DNA of 64,000 bases, taken from NCBI GenBank assembly GCA_023435305.1, contig JAEYRV010000010.1, positions 1-64,000 on the forward strand, written 5' to 3'. The translations under genes and the position numbers were made by a program. Below the pieces are notes generated by a model. That model saw nothing but the letters and a program-made list of their open reading frames with translations. It ran no database searches and was not told the origin of the DNA. This document shows positions 26,693 to 35,864 of this stretch, piece by piece. The stretch's first letter is position 1, and every line of letters starts with the position of its first letter. Source of the stretch: Bacillota bacterium (lineage in GTDB: Bacteria; Bacillota; Clostridia; Acetivibrionales; DTU013).

Positions 26693-29290
26693 TCAGGTTC
26701 CCGTCCTTATTACAAGCGACCCTCCATCGGCATCAACAACAACTTTAGATCCATCCCGGATGGTATCCTTTATGATCATCCTGCCAAGCTCTGTCTCAAG
26801 CTCCTTCTGCAAATAACGCTTGACAGGCCTTGCGCCATATTCCGGAGTATATGCCGTATCTGCAATGAATTCCTTTGCTGCATCTGTGACCTCAAGCCCG
26901 ATATGTCTTTCATCAAGTCTTTTTCTAATGTCCTCCAGCAATAATTCGATTATTTTCACAATGTCATTTTTAACAAGAGGCCTGAACATCACGATCTCAT
27001 CGATCCTGTTCAAAAACTCAGGCTTGAAGCTTCTGCGAAGTTCGCCCAATACTGTTTCCCTGACCTCCATATCCTTTCCGGCGCCGGAGCGGATACTTTC
27101 CAAAAGATAATGGCTCCCCAGATTCGAGGTCATAATGATCACCGTGTCCTTGAAGTTCACGGTTCTTCCCTGGCTGTCTGTCAGCCTGCCGTCATCAAGC
27201 AGCTGCAGCAGCACATTGAAAACCTCAGGATGGGCTTTTTCTATTTCATCAAACAAAATAACACAGTAGGGCTTCCTCCTCACTGCCTCAGTCAGCTGAC
27301 CGCCCTCCTCGTATCCGACATATCCGGGAGGAGCTCCGATCAGCCTGGCCACAGTATGCTTCTCCTGATACTCTGACATATCGATACGCACCATGTTCTC
27401 TTCACTGTCAAACAATGCTTCAGATAAGGCCTTCGCAAGCTCGGTCTTTCCGACTCCCGTCGGGCCGAGGAATATAAATGATCCTATAGGCTTGCGGGGA
27501 TCCTTCAGCCCGGAACGTGCACGAAGCACAGCTCCGGCCACCGATTCCACGGCTTCATCCTGGCCGATGACACGCCTGTGCAGTATCTCCTCCAGATTCA
27601 ACAGTTTGTCGCGCTCGTTCTCAACAAGCCTTGTCACCGGTATACCTGTCCACTTCGAAACGATCTCAGCGATCTCATCCTCCGTTACCTCTTCCTTGAG
27701 CAGACGCTTGCCGCCTGATGACTTCTGCCTCTCCTTCTCCTCCAGCAGCTGTTTTTCCAGGTCCGGCAGCTGCCCGTGCTTCAGTACGGCAAGTTCATTC
27801 AGGTCATATCTTCTTTCAGCCTCTTCGATCCTGCGCTTCGTCTCCTCTATTTTCTGTTTCAGCTCCTTCTCCCTGGTCAGGATACTCTTTTCGCTTTCCC
27901 ATTGGGCTTTCATAAGGTCGGACTGTTCCTTGAGCGAAGCGATTTCCTTCTCCAGCACAGCAAGCCTTTCCAGTGAATTTTTGTCAGTTTCCTTCAGCAA
28001 CGCTTGTCTCTCTATCTCCAGCTGCATTATACGCCTGCTTATCTCATCCAACTCGGCAGGCATGCTGTCTATTTCTGTACGTATCATGGCAGCGGCTTCA
28101 TCCATCAGGTCAATCGCCTTATCCGGGAGAAAACGGTCGCTTATATACCTGTTTGACAATACAGCGCATGCGATTATTGCATTGTCAGTTATCCTGACGC
28201 CATGGTGTATCTCGAACTTCTCTTTCAGTCCTCTCAGAATAGAGATTGTATCCTCCACATCAGGCTGCTCTACCATGACCGGCTGGAACCTTCTTTCCAG
28301 CGCCGCATCTTTCTCTATATACTTCCTGTATTCATCCAGTGTCGTAGCTCCGATACAGTGGATCTCTCCCCTTGCAAGCATCGGCTTGAGTATGTTTCCT
28401 GCGTCCATCGAGCCCTCTGCCTTGCCTGCTCCTACGATATTGTGCAGTTCGTCGATAAACAGGATCACTCTTCCATCGGATTTCTCGACTTCCTTCAGGA
28501 CGGCCTTCAGCCTCTCCTCAAACTCTCCCCTGTACTTGGCGCCTGCGATCAGCGAACCCATGTCCAGTGCGAAGACTGTCCTGTCCTTCAGCCCTTCAGG
28601 TACATCGCCCTTAAGTATCCTCTGTGCCAACCCTTCTACGACGGCGGTCTTTCCAACGCCAGGTTCACCTATCAGAACAGGGTTGTTCTTGGTCCTCCTG
28701 GAAAGTATCCGGATCACCCTTCTTATTTCGGAGTCCCTTCCTATGACAGGATCCAGCTTTCCCTTCCTTGCCATATCCACCAGATCCCTGCCGAATCTGG
28801 TCAGCGCTTCGTAGGTCTCCTCCGGGTTTTTGGATGTTATCCTCTGATTGCTCCTGACCTTACCCAGCGCTGCAAGGAAATTCTCCCTGTTGATCCCATG
28901 TCTCTTGAAAACTTCGGACGAAGGCATGTTTCTTTCCTTCAGCAAAGACAGATAAATATGCTCGACACCTGTATATTCATCCTTGAATTTCTCCGCCTCA
29001 TCAACCGCATGGAGCAATATTTCATTCAGCCGCCTTGTCGCATAAATATTCGATGCTGCCGAACCGTAAACTGCAGGCTGCTTTTCCAGTTCTTTTTTCA
29101 CATCACTTATCAGAAGCTCAGTATTTAAGCCCATAAAGCTGATAAGCCGCGGGATAAGTCCTTCTTCCTGCATCAGCAGAGCCAGATGCAAATGCTCGCC
29201 ATCCACCTGCTGATGATTCATCCTCAGCGCCGTCTCCTGCGCTATCCCTATTGCCTCCTGCGCCTTATCTGTAAATCTGTCCATATCCAT
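26693..29290 (-). CDS. clpB: ATP-dependent disaggregase ClpB
   Basis: A Hsp100 ring ATPase that pulls proteins out of aggregates with DnaK/DnaJ. The 865 residues comprise the N-domain (about 1-145), NBD1 with Walker A GEPGVGKT and LFIDELHNIVGAGKAEG, the long coiled-coil middle domain (about 410-520) that marks ClpB rather than ClpC, NBD2 with GPTGVGKTELAKAL and ILFDEIEKAHPEV, and a C-terminal D2 small domain. The ATG follows GAAGGAGG. It lies 18 nt after the dnaJ-like gene and shares its CtsR-type promoter. Confidence 0.97.
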   Translation of the reverse strand: MDMDRFTDKAQEAIGIAQETALRMNHQQVDGEHLHLALLMQEEGLIPRLISFMGLNTELLISDVKKELEKQPAVYGSAASNIYATRRLNEILLHAVDEAEKFKDEYTGVEHIYLSLLKERNMPSSEVFKRHGINRENFLAALGKVRSNQRITSKNPEETYEALTRFGRDLVDMARKGKLDPVIGRDSEIRRVIRILSRRTKNNPVLIGEPGVGKTAVVEGLAQRILKGDVPEGLKDRTVFALDMGSLIAGAKYRGEFEERLKAVLKEVEKSDGRVILFIDELHNIVGAGKAEGSMDAGNILKPMLARGEIHCIGATTLDEYRKYIEKDAALERRFQPVMVEQPDVEDTISILRGLKEKFEIHHGVRITDNAIIACAVLSNRYISDRFLPDKAIDLMDEAAAMIRTEIDSMPAELDEISRRIMQLEIERQALLKETDKNSLERLAVLEKEIASLKEQSDLMKAQWESEKSILTREKELKQKIEETKRRIEEAERRYDLNELAVLKHGQLPDLEKQLLEEKERQKSSGGKRLLKEEVTEDEIAEIVSKWTGIPVTRLVENERDKLLNLEEILHRRVIGQDEAVESVAGAVLRARSGLKDPRKPIGSFIFLGPTGVGKTELAKALSEALFDSEENMVRIDMSEYQEKHTVARLIGAPPGYVGYEEGGQLTEAVRRKPYCVILFDEIEKAHPEVFNVLLQLLDDGRLTDSQGRTVNFKDTVIIMTSNLGSHYLLESIRSGAGKDMEVRETVLGELRRSFKPEFLNRIDEIVMFRPLVKNDIVKIIELLLEDIRKRLDERHIGLEVTDAAKEFIADTAYTPEYGARPVKRYLQKELETELGRMIIKDTIRDGSKVVVDADGGSLVIRTGT

Positions 29291-29308
29291 ATCGTTTGCC
29301 TCCTTCGA

Positions 29309-30256
29309 TCAAAGGGGAACTATTTCGCTTTTTCTGAGCTTTTCATAAAGCTCTGCCTGTTCCTTGCTGAGCCTTAAAGGGTTCACAATGGCCACTCTGA
29401 GGAACAGATCCCCCCTGGCTCCTGATTTGTCCCTGTAACCCTTTCCTGCCACCCTTATCTTATTGTCGGTTTGTATACCCGCAGGGATCCTGACTGATAT
29501 CCTGCCATCGAGTGTGTCAAAAGGCTTTTCCGCGCCAAGGGCCGCCTCCCAGGGGTATAGCGGCAGTCGGGCCTCCAGGTTCAATCCGTTCAGCTCACGG
29601 GCCGGATCCTTCCGGAATTCCACCCGCAGGTACAGATCTCCATTGGGGCCTCCATTGACACCCGGCCCACCCTGGCCCGAAAGCTTTATTTTCTCTCCCG
29701 GCCTTATCCCAGCCGGCACTTTAAGGGATATCTTCCTGTCGCCCGATGCCGTTCTCAGGCTGACCAGCCTCTCAGTTCCCTTAAAGCCGTCCTCGAGGGT
29801 TATTTCGAGCTGGGATTCCATATCCTGGCCCTTCGTCTTCATGCCCCGTCCGAATCGGCTCCCTCTGCCTGTATTTCCGCCGAAAATGCTGTCGCTGTCA
29901 AAGGAGCCAAAGGGGTTCCCTCCGCCGAAAAACATATTGAAAAAATCGCTGAAGCCTCCGCCCTCGGTCTTGTACTCATACCGCACACCATTGCCGAAGC
30001 CGTATTTCAACGGATCAAAATCAGCTCCGTTATGGAACTGTCCCTCTCTGCCGAATTGGTCATACTTCTTTCTTTTCTCGCTGTCGCCCAGGACCTCATA
30101 TGCTTCATTGGCCTCTTTGAATTTATCCTCAGCCGCCTTATCACCGGGATGGGCATCCGGGTGATACTTCTTCGCCATTTTTCTGTACGCTTTTTTTATT
30201 TCATCGGCTGATGCTTTTTTATCGACTCCCAGGATCTCGTAATAGTCCCTGTACTT
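29309..30256 (-). CDS. DnaJ-like co-chaperone without zinc finger (CbpA type)
   Basis: Stimulates DnaK ATPase and delivers substrates. The 315 residues have an N-terminal J domain (DYYEILGVDKKASADEIKKA with the HPD motif, YHPDAHPGD), a Gly/Phe-rich linker (about 75-135) and two C-terminal substrate-binding domains. The four CxxCxGxG zinc repeats of DnaJ are absent, which places it in the CbpA/DnaJ class B group. The start is the ATG after GAGGTGG; ten extra codons upstream lack a site. First gene of a two-gene operon with clpB, directly behind a CtsR-type operator. Confidence 0.93.
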   Translation of the reverse strand, partial: KYRDYYEILGVDKKASADEIKKAYRKMAKKYHPDAHPGDKAAEDKFKEANEAYEVLGDSEKRKKYDQFGREGQFHNGADFDPLKYGFGNGVRYEYKTEGGGFSDFFNMFFGGGNPFGSFDSDSIFGGNTGRGSRFGRGMKTKGQDMESQLEITLEDGFKGTERLVSLRTASGDRKISLKVPAGIRPGEKIKLSGQGGPGVNGGPNGDLYLRVEFRKDPARELNGLNLEARLPLYPWEAALGAEKPFDTLDGRISVRIPAGIQTDNKIRVAGKGYRDKSGARGDLFLRVAIVNPLRLSKEQAELYEKLRKSEIVPL

Positions 30257-30353
30257 CATATAACCACCTCGCAAAGGATCGTGCAAAAGCCGGCACGGTA
30301 ATATTATCTATCTTTGATAGGTACCATAAACATTTCATTACGTTATTGCTGAC

Positions 30354-30370
30354 TTTGACTTTCCTTGACC
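30354..30370 (-). promoter_or_regulatory. CtsR-type operator
   Basis: On the minus strand the direct heptad repeat GGTCAAG GAA AGTCAAA matches the CtsR consensus (RGTCAAA-NAN-RGTCAAA) with one mismatch. It starts 8 bp after the minus 10 box of the dnaJ-like/clpB operon, where a repressor would block transcription until heat or stress inactivates it. Confidence 0.85.
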
Positions 30371-30378
30371 TATATATT

Positions 30379-30406
30379 ATTATACCCCTTACAAGTAAAA
30401 AATCAA
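30379..30406 (-). promoter_or_regulatory. sigma-A promoter of dnaJ-like/clpB operon
   Basis: On the minus strand, TTGATT (30401-30406), a 16-bp spacer and perfect TATAAT (30379-30384). Confidence 0.75.
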
Positions 30407-30418
30407 CACATTTTTCGC

Positions 30419-30451
30419 AAAAAAGGCGATCTGTATGATCGCCTTTTTATT
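30419..30451 (-). terminator. terminator after the LysM/PP2C-like gene
   Basis: AAAAAGGCGATC and its complement around a 5-nt loop, with T runs on both strands. It ends transcription from the gene at 30479-31846 just before the dnaJ-like promoter. Confidence 0.85.
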
Positions 30452-30478
30452 ACCCGTATTGAGTTTCTCATCGCCCTT

Positions 30479-31846
30479 TTATTGTGCCGGTGGGATCTTC
30501 AATTTCTGCCCGACGGCAATTTTATTGGGATCCTTAATATTGTTTGCTTCCATAATAAGCTTGTATTTTGTCTCATCTCCATAAAACTTCTTGGCGATCA
30601 CCATCAGCATATCTCCGGATTTAACAGTATATGTAGTCCCCTCCGGGCCTATTTCCGTGCCCGTCTGATTCTGGGTAGGATTCTCATTGGCAGGCTCCTC
30701 TCCGGACGGGTCATTGGCATCAGGGTCACTGTCATCAGGAATATCTGTGACCGGACCTTCATCGTCTATGGAAGAAACCGGATCATCGGTATTCACATTG
30801 TCGCCGGGTTTGTCCGGAGCTTCGTTGCCGGCTGCTTCACGGGCCTGCGGGCTGATCATGGTCCAAAGCTTATACCCTCCGAACACAACTGCTGTAGCAA
30901 GGAAAACAAGCACCACCAGCGATACGATCTTACCGACGTCAATGTTTTTCAGCCGTCTGGCAACAGGTGCTGCAGCGCGTCTGGGCTTGACCTTTCCTGC
31001 GGCCGACGCCGACCTGAACTGGACCGCCCTGGGTCCGGGCATAGCGGCCTGCTGTTCGCCCGCCTCGGAAATACTGATCACTACCGCTGTCACATTCTCT
31101 TCCGGTTCACTGGCCAACGCCTGTTCTACAAGCCCAGCCACAGCTTCATCCGGTCCTGCGCTCGAAGCCATAATATCATAGAGCTGATCCTCATTGACCG
31201 AATCCACAAGGCCTGTACTGCATATAAGGTATGCAATGCCCGGTCTTATCGGATTCACATCGGATTTCTTGACAGTCGTCCTGCCCTCCTCCATCGATGC
31301 TTTCTGCTGACCGGAGAGCAGCTCTGCCTGCTCATTGCTGATAATGCCCATTTTGAGCAGTCTTTCCGCTCTTTTATAATCATTGACCAGCAGCTTGAAG
31401 GTCTCGCCCTCCAGCTTGTATATTCTGTAATTACCCAGATTGACGGCGGCAATGTTGCCCTCATCGATCAGAACACCTGCGAAAGATGCCTTCTTATCTC
31501 CAAAATCATTCTCACCAAGTGAAAGGCTGTGAATAAGATTGCTGGATTGTTCAACACACTGAACCAGCTCATCGAGCTTTACATGGATATCCTTTGAGCT
31601 TGACATCGCCTTCTGATGGAATCTCTTCAGGTCGTTTGTCAGGGAAATGCCGGATTCTTCATCTTCCATATTCCCCGACAATGAAAAAAGGAACCTCGAA
31701 TCTACCATTTCAAGTGATATCTGTGCATAATCCGCTGCACTTGGACGCAGAAATTTACCGTTTGCGAAAATCCTGTCACTGTTTACCGTACAAGATGAGC
31801 CAATATGAGTAACTGCAGAGAAAGATATCTTTACGGTATTTCCCAT
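30479..31846 (-). CDS. degenerate PP2C-like domain / membrane / LysM protein
   Basis: A 455-residue three-part protein: a cytosolic PP2C-phosphatase-like domain (about 1-240), a membrane helix (about 300-322), then an acidic linker and a C-terminal LysM domain (about 408-453, YTVKSGDMLMVIAKKFYGDE) that would bind peptidoglycan outside. The metal-binding acidic residues of active PP2C look lost: the DGxGG motif is missing, GDSR is GNYR, SDG is STG, and DN before the last strand is EN. It is therefore probably a pseudophosphatase that senses or binds rather than cleaves. Start is the ATG 7 nt after AAGGAGG. Partner unknown. Confidence 0.75.
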   Translation of the reverse strand: MGNTVKISFSAVTHIGSSCTVNSDRIFANGKFLRPSAADYAQISLEMVDSRFLFSLSGNMEDEESGISLTNDLKRFHQKAMSSSKDIHVKLDELVQCVEQSSNLIHSLSLGENDFGDKKASFAGVLIDEGNIAAVNLGNYRIYKLEGETFKLLVNDYKRAERLLKMGIISNEQAELLSGQQKASMEEGRTTVKKSDVNPIRPGIAYLICSTGLVDSVNEDQLYDIMASSAGPDEAVAGLVEQALASEPEENVTAVVISISEAGEQQAAMPGPRAVQFRSASAAGKVKPRRAAAPVARRLKNIDVGKIVSLVVLVFLATAVVFGGYKLWTMISPQAREAAGNEAPDKPGDNVNTDDPVSSIDDEGPVTDIPDDSDPDANDPSGEEPANENPTQNQTGTEIGPEGTTYTVKSGDMLMVIAKKFYGDETKYKLIMEANNIKDPNKIAVGQKLKIPPAQ

Positions 31847-32010
31847 ATTCATACCTCCTTATCTTCCGTAGAATACTTATAAAGAATACATAAAAATGAA
31901 AAGAATAATTCCACTTACATAATATCATATAAGTAAATCGTATTCAATAAAAGCAGCTTACGATTGTTCGACGTATTGTAAATAATTAAAGTTCCATAAT
32001 TTGATAATTT
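31847..32010. other. AT-rich gap
   Basis: No gene, hairpin or repeat of note was seen; it should hold the promoter of the LysM gene, but no clear hexamer pair was picked out. Confidence 0.3.
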
Positions 32011-32979
32011 TCAGTTTATTTTATTGGAAATTGTCAAACTCAGAATTTTTACTCCCATATCTGTTTTTATCAGCTCGATCGTAAAATCATCCAAAGCGCC
32101 TGAAAATCTGCAGCAGGATTCATATGGCTCGGCAGGTACCAATTTTCCCTCATCGAGGTTTCGCAGCAGTGTCGGCATTATCTTTTTTTCGACATGGATT
32201 TTAAATGCTGACGGGCGGCAGTCATCCAATCCGGCAAGACCCAGAAAGGACGGCATTACGACCATATCGTACGCCCGTTTGTAATCACGTTTCCATATCG
32301 TCTTCAAAAAATCCACCGCGGTATTATAGCTTATATACGGCATATTGACATTGTACGGACTAGACCGGCAGCCATCTCCATCCCATTTATAGACATAGCT
32401 CTCCCTGACGCGGTAGCAGCCATCCTCCATCGATATGACATCGCTCCCGTCCAGAGTACCGCATTCGGCAACGATCTCACTGATCCCGTCACCATCGGTG
32501 TCAACGACCTCCATACTGCCATGAAAAAAGGTCCTTTCACTCTTCCAGGCCACGGATACATCCTGACCGTTCCAATCCACAATAATTATATCAATATCAT
32601 GCTCATGGCTCAAAACACGTGATATGACCAGCTCCGGCAGTCCATCTCCGTCAATGTCGGCAGCCTGTACATTGTCGAACACGCATCCATGTCCTCCCTC
32701 TCCTTCCTGCATGGGCAGCCATACATGCCCGATCTCACCGTGCCTGCCCTTCTTTACGATCAATAGCGCCGAGTCCGGCGGGAAGGGAGAAAATCTTGTT
32801 ATTCCTATAACAGCTTCTCTTTTGCTGTCATTGTCGAAATCCTCATAAAAAATAAAGTCGGTTACAGCACCTTCAGGGAGCTGTGACAACACATAATCCG
32901 ATATTCTTTTTTTCTCTGCTGACTCCCTTTTCTTTCTTTGCTTTTTATTGTTACCATCATCTGCATTTTTTTTGTTCAT
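32011..32979 (-). CDS. FG-GAP/VCBS-like repeat protein
   Basis: A 322-residue protein with a very basic N-terminus (about 1-30, rich in Lys/Asn/Arg) and three repeats of the FG-GAP/VCBS type, with Ca-binding-like loops DFDNDSKREAVIG, DIDGDGLPELVIS and DTDGDGISEIVAE. These fold as blades of a beta-propeller. The C-terminal third (about 215-322) is not recognised. There is no signal peptide, which is odd because such repeats usually act outside the cell. GAGG lies 7 nt before the chosen ATG. Confidence 0.7.
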   Translation of the reverse strand: MNKKNADDGNNKKQRKKRESAEKKRISDYVLSQLPEGAVTDFIFYEDFDNDSKREAVIGITRFSPFPPDSALLIVKKGRHGEIGHVWLPMQEGEGGHGCVFDNVQAADIDGDGLPELVISRVLSHEHDIDIIIVDWNGQDVSVAWKSERTFFHGSMEVVDTDGDGISEIVAECGTLDGSDVISMEDGCYRVRESYVYKWDGDGCRSSPYNVNMPYISYNTAVDFLKTIWKRDYKRAYDMVVMPSFLGLAGLDDCRPSAFKIHVEKKIMPTLLRNLDEGKLVPAEPYESCCRFSGALDDFTIELIKTDMGVKILSLTISNKIN

Positions 32980-33134
32980 ATTATTCCTCACTGACCCACA
33001 GCAGCAATCTGCTTAAAAATGTATAGCGGTACTCCCCTTTAGGAGGTTTATCAATATCAATATATTCATACAAACGATTTACTGAAACCTGCCTGAGCAC
33101 TTATTTCGTGATGTATCAGGACGGGTGATATCTC

Positions 33135-33163
33135 TTGACTCGAATTAATAGAATATGTTACAT
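33135..33163 (+). promoter_or_regulatory. promoter of the YwaF-like gene
   Basis: TTGACT (33135-33140), a 17-bp spacer and TTACAT (33158-33163). It overlaps the upstream part of the open frame, which supports the later start at 33191. Confidence 0.5.
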
Positions 33164-33190
33164 ATGATTTGTAGGGAGGCGGTATTAAGG

Positions 33191-33931
33191 ATGGAGAGTT
33201 GGATCCTTTTTGGTGAAAGCAACGGAAATATGGCCGCGTACTCAGCGCATCACATAATACCTCTTATAATAACTGCAGTTTCATGTCTGTTGCTGGTATT
33301 GATGCGAAAAAGGCTGAAGGACGAAAGAGCAAAAAAGACATTCAGGTATGTGCTGGCAGCATTTATTGCCGTTCAGCAGGCTTCCATATATATCTGGTAT
33401 ACGGCAGCCGGAGAATGGTCGCTTAAAATCACACTGCCGCTTCAGCTATGTGATATATCACTTTTTCTGACAATAGCAGTCCTGCTGACAAAAAAGCAGC
33501 TTCTGTCAGAGCTGCTTTACTACTGGGGATTGGGAGGCGCCACACAGGCAATGCTCACTCCTTCGATAGGTCCCTACACCTTCCCCCACTTTGTATATTA
33601 CCAATACTTCATATCTCACTGGGCCATCCTGTTTGTCTGTGTTTACATCCTGGCTGTCGAGAAGTTCCGGCCCTCCCGCAGATCGGTGATCAGAACATTT
33701 CTCATCACAAATGCCTATGCCGCGCTCATATACCCAATAAACCTGCTGACCGGCGGCAACTATCTTTTTCTGAACTGGAAACCCGATGCTTCGCTGTTGG
33801 ATCTTCTCGGGCCCTGGCCATGGTATATATTATCCCTTGAAGGCGTGGCCCTGGTTTTATTCATCCTGATGTATCTTCCATTTGCAACTGGCAGAAGAGA
33901 TCACAGCGCGGGGATCCCCCTGAGTTCATAG
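33191..33931 (+). CDS. YwaF/TIGR02206 family membrane protein
   Basis: A 246-residue integral membrane protein with about seven helices. The conserved features PLQLCDISLFL, YYWGLGGATQAMLTPSI and FPHFVYYQYFISHWAI match the YwaF (TIGR02206) family of unknown function. The ATG at 33191 has GGAGG 12 nt upstream, slightly far; an ATG at 33155 would overlap the promoter. The last 31 bp overlap the end of the convergent gene at 33901-34548. Confidence 0.85.
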   Translation: MESWILFGESNGNMAAYSAHHIIPLIITAVSCLLLVLMRKRLKDERAKKTFRYVLAAFIAVQQASIYIWYTAAGEWSLKITLPLQLCDISLFLTIAVLLTKKQLLSELLYYWGLGGATQAMLTPSIGPYTFPHFVYYQYFISHWAILFVCVYILAVEKFRPSRRSVIRTFLITNAYAALIYPINLLTGGNYLFLNWKPDASLLDLLGPWPWYILSLEGVALVLFILMYLPFATGRRDHSAGIPLSS

Positions 33932-34548
33932 AAGACCAGATACCTGTCCCCGACCGGCTGGTGACTCTTATCAGTACTGAAGGCATAGCTCCACTCGGCA
34001 AGGATCGAACCACCCTCATTGATCTCATCTCTGAATCTGCCGCGAATCACCGCTCCATACCTGAGCAGCTCTTTTAGCTCTCCCGGCTGTAAAAAGTTCT
34101 CATCGCCTGAAAAGTTCAGTGATTGGGAATTGCTTTCACCAATACTGCTGTTTGCATCTGCGCTTCTATTTTGGTCTGCCGCCACGATCACCGTGACATT
34201 TTTTCTGCCATGGGTCACCAGGTTCCAGAGATCCTTATCAACCGCCTCTATAACTGTTCTGTCACTGCTCATGTCCAATACGCCGCTCTTTTGAGCAATA
34301 AAGTATGGGTAATATATGACCATTCCCTTATTATAAAATTCTTCAGCAAACACCCTGCCCTTCAGGCAGGCCTCTTTGGCATCCACGCCAACGGCTCTGG
34401 GCAGATGAAGATCGTTGCCGGCTGCAGTAGCGACCCTGACCGTCCAGAGCAATCCGGGATCCAGTTCGGTATCGGCGCTGAAAAGCTTCCATGGCACCGT
34501 AGGTATATTCAAACTCTTCAACTCATAAAAACCCATATACTTGTTCAT
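33901..34548 (-). CDS. hypothetical protein, third gene of HD operon
   Basis: I do not recognise this 215-residue soluble protein (start MNKYMGFYELKS, end RYLVFYELRGIPAL). The FYEL phrase recurs at both ends. It has mixed alpha/beta character, no signal peptide and no obvious catalytic motif. GAGG lies 5 nt before the ATG. It follows the HD-domain gene by 82 bp on the same strand and probably shares its operon. Its last 31 bp overlap the convergent YwaF-like gene. Confidence 0.7.
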   Translation of the reverse strand: MNKYMGFYELKSLNIPTVPWKLFSADTELDPGLLWTVRVATAAGNDLHLPRAVGVDAKEACLKGRVFAEEFYNKGMVIYYPYFIAQKSGVLDMSSDRTVIEAVDKDLWNLVTHGRKNVTVIVAADQNRSADANSSIGESNSQSLNFSGDENFLQPGELKELLRYGAVIRGRFRDEINEGGSILAEWSYAFSTDKSHQPVGDRYLVFYELRGIPAL

Positions 34549-34630
34549 ATTATCCTCGTTTGTGCACAGGGTCGGCCTGTATCAGCTCAGTCCAGCCGGA
34601 TTTTTCTCATCCGGAATCACGTCTGCTTAA

Positions 34631-35827
34631 TCAGTCCAGCCGGAAATAGTCGAAAAGTACTCCCGCATCAATCCCTGCGATATTAGTTCTTGCAAATCTG
34701 CTATAAAGATCTCTATGCCCCTCGACAAGGTTCTTCGATGTGATTCCGTGCTTGATGGACAGATATGCCTCCATATAGGCGGCAAACTTGTCGCAGAATT
34801 CGATTATGCCTCCGTCCACAGGTGAAAACATATCTTTATTGTAAAATTCATTTACTTTTTCCGAACTGACCTGAATGACTTTTTCATCCAATACTATCTT
34901 GCACGCAAACTCATCCTCAGTGAAATAGCGTATCTCCTGCCTCCATTTTTCAGGCAGCAGCGGCAGCAGCATCTCTTCCATCTGCATATCTTCTATGGTC
35001 TTAATCAATTCTCCCAGCCCGCCTATGGAATTCTTGACAGGCGAAATGATATCCCTGGTCAAAACCTCCGGCAGATCATGGAACAGACCGGCAAAGAAGT
35101 TATTGTATTTGCGCTTGTCGCATGCATCAAGCTGGAGTGTCAATATATATGAAAGCAATGCGACTATGAGCATATGGCCCGCAACCGATGTCTCAGGTAT
35201 TCTCTGTGTCTGGGCCCATCTCTGCTGAAACCTCAGCTGCCCCATCAGGTTGAGAAAGTCCGATGCTCCCCGGTTGAAAACCAGCTTGCGGACTCCGTCT
35301 ATATTCTGATGTTCCTCCAATTGCTTCTGAAGATCCCGCTTTGTATCCTCAATCCCATAAAGTCCTTCATTCATGCGATAGATAATACCGAACTCCCAAT
35401 TTGTCACCATATAGTGTGATGCATTGAGTATCTTTTTTTCATGGCTGCTGTAATCAGGGTCGGACAGATACCTCTCCATCCTTTCGGCAAAACCCTGCGG
35501 TATATCATCTATGCCGATCTCCCGAAGCCTGTCCATCACAAGCCTGTTCAGCTGCTTTCCATGTCTTTCCGTCAGCATGTGGAATATCGCCGGCTTGATA
35601 TCCGTCAGCAGGGTCCTGTGAAAGAATTCAAAGATCGCCCCTTCGATCAGCTTGATCCAGTCAACAGGATTGCTCTCCTCCTCCAGCTTTCCGAGGACAT
35701 ATGCATAAAAGAGCTTGTGGGCCTGCTTGTCCAGCTCGGTAAAGCCCTTGCCCGGCCTGATGTGATCATTCCACCGCTGCATGCTGGCAGCCTGGTATAT
35801 AAAGCGCAAAATTCCCTCTCTGATCAT
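34631..35827 (-). CDS. HD-domain phosphohydrolase
   Basis: A 398-residue protein. An unrecognised N-terminal region (about 1-190) precedes an HD hydrolase domain (about 195-380) with the YfbR-like pattern IPETSVAGHMLIVALLSY, the HD pair in FFAGLFHDLPEVLTRDI, and a late Asp in EFCDKFAAYMEAY. Such enzymes remove phosphates from nucleotides (5'-nucleotidase or dNTPase type); the substrate here is unknown. The chosen ATG has GGAGG 8 nt upstream; two codons earlier the spacing would be only 2 nt. Middle gene of a three-gene operon. Confidence 0.8.
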   Translation of the reverse strand: MIREGILRFIYQAASMQRWNDHIRPGKGFTELDKQAHKLFYAYVLGKLEEESNPVDWIKLIEGAIFEFFHRTLLTDIKPAIFHMLTERHGKQLNRLVMDRLREIGIDDIPQGFAERMERYLSDPDYSSHEKKILNASHYMVTNWEFGIIYRMNEGLYGIEDTKRDLQKQLEEHQNIDGVRKLVFNRGASDFLNLMGQLRFQQRWAQTQRIPETSVAGHMLIVALLSYILTLQLDACDKRKYNNFFAGLFHDLPEVLTRDIISPVKNSIGGLGELIKTIEDMQMEEMLLPLLPEKWRQEIRYFTEDEFACKIVLDEKVIQVSSEKVNEFYNKDMFSPVDGGIIEFCDKFAAYMEAYLSIKHGITSKNLVEGHRDLYSRFARTNIAGIDAGVLFDYFRLD

Positions 35828-35864
35828 GGGCATGTCCTCCTTGAATCAACCTATTTGAATCAAC

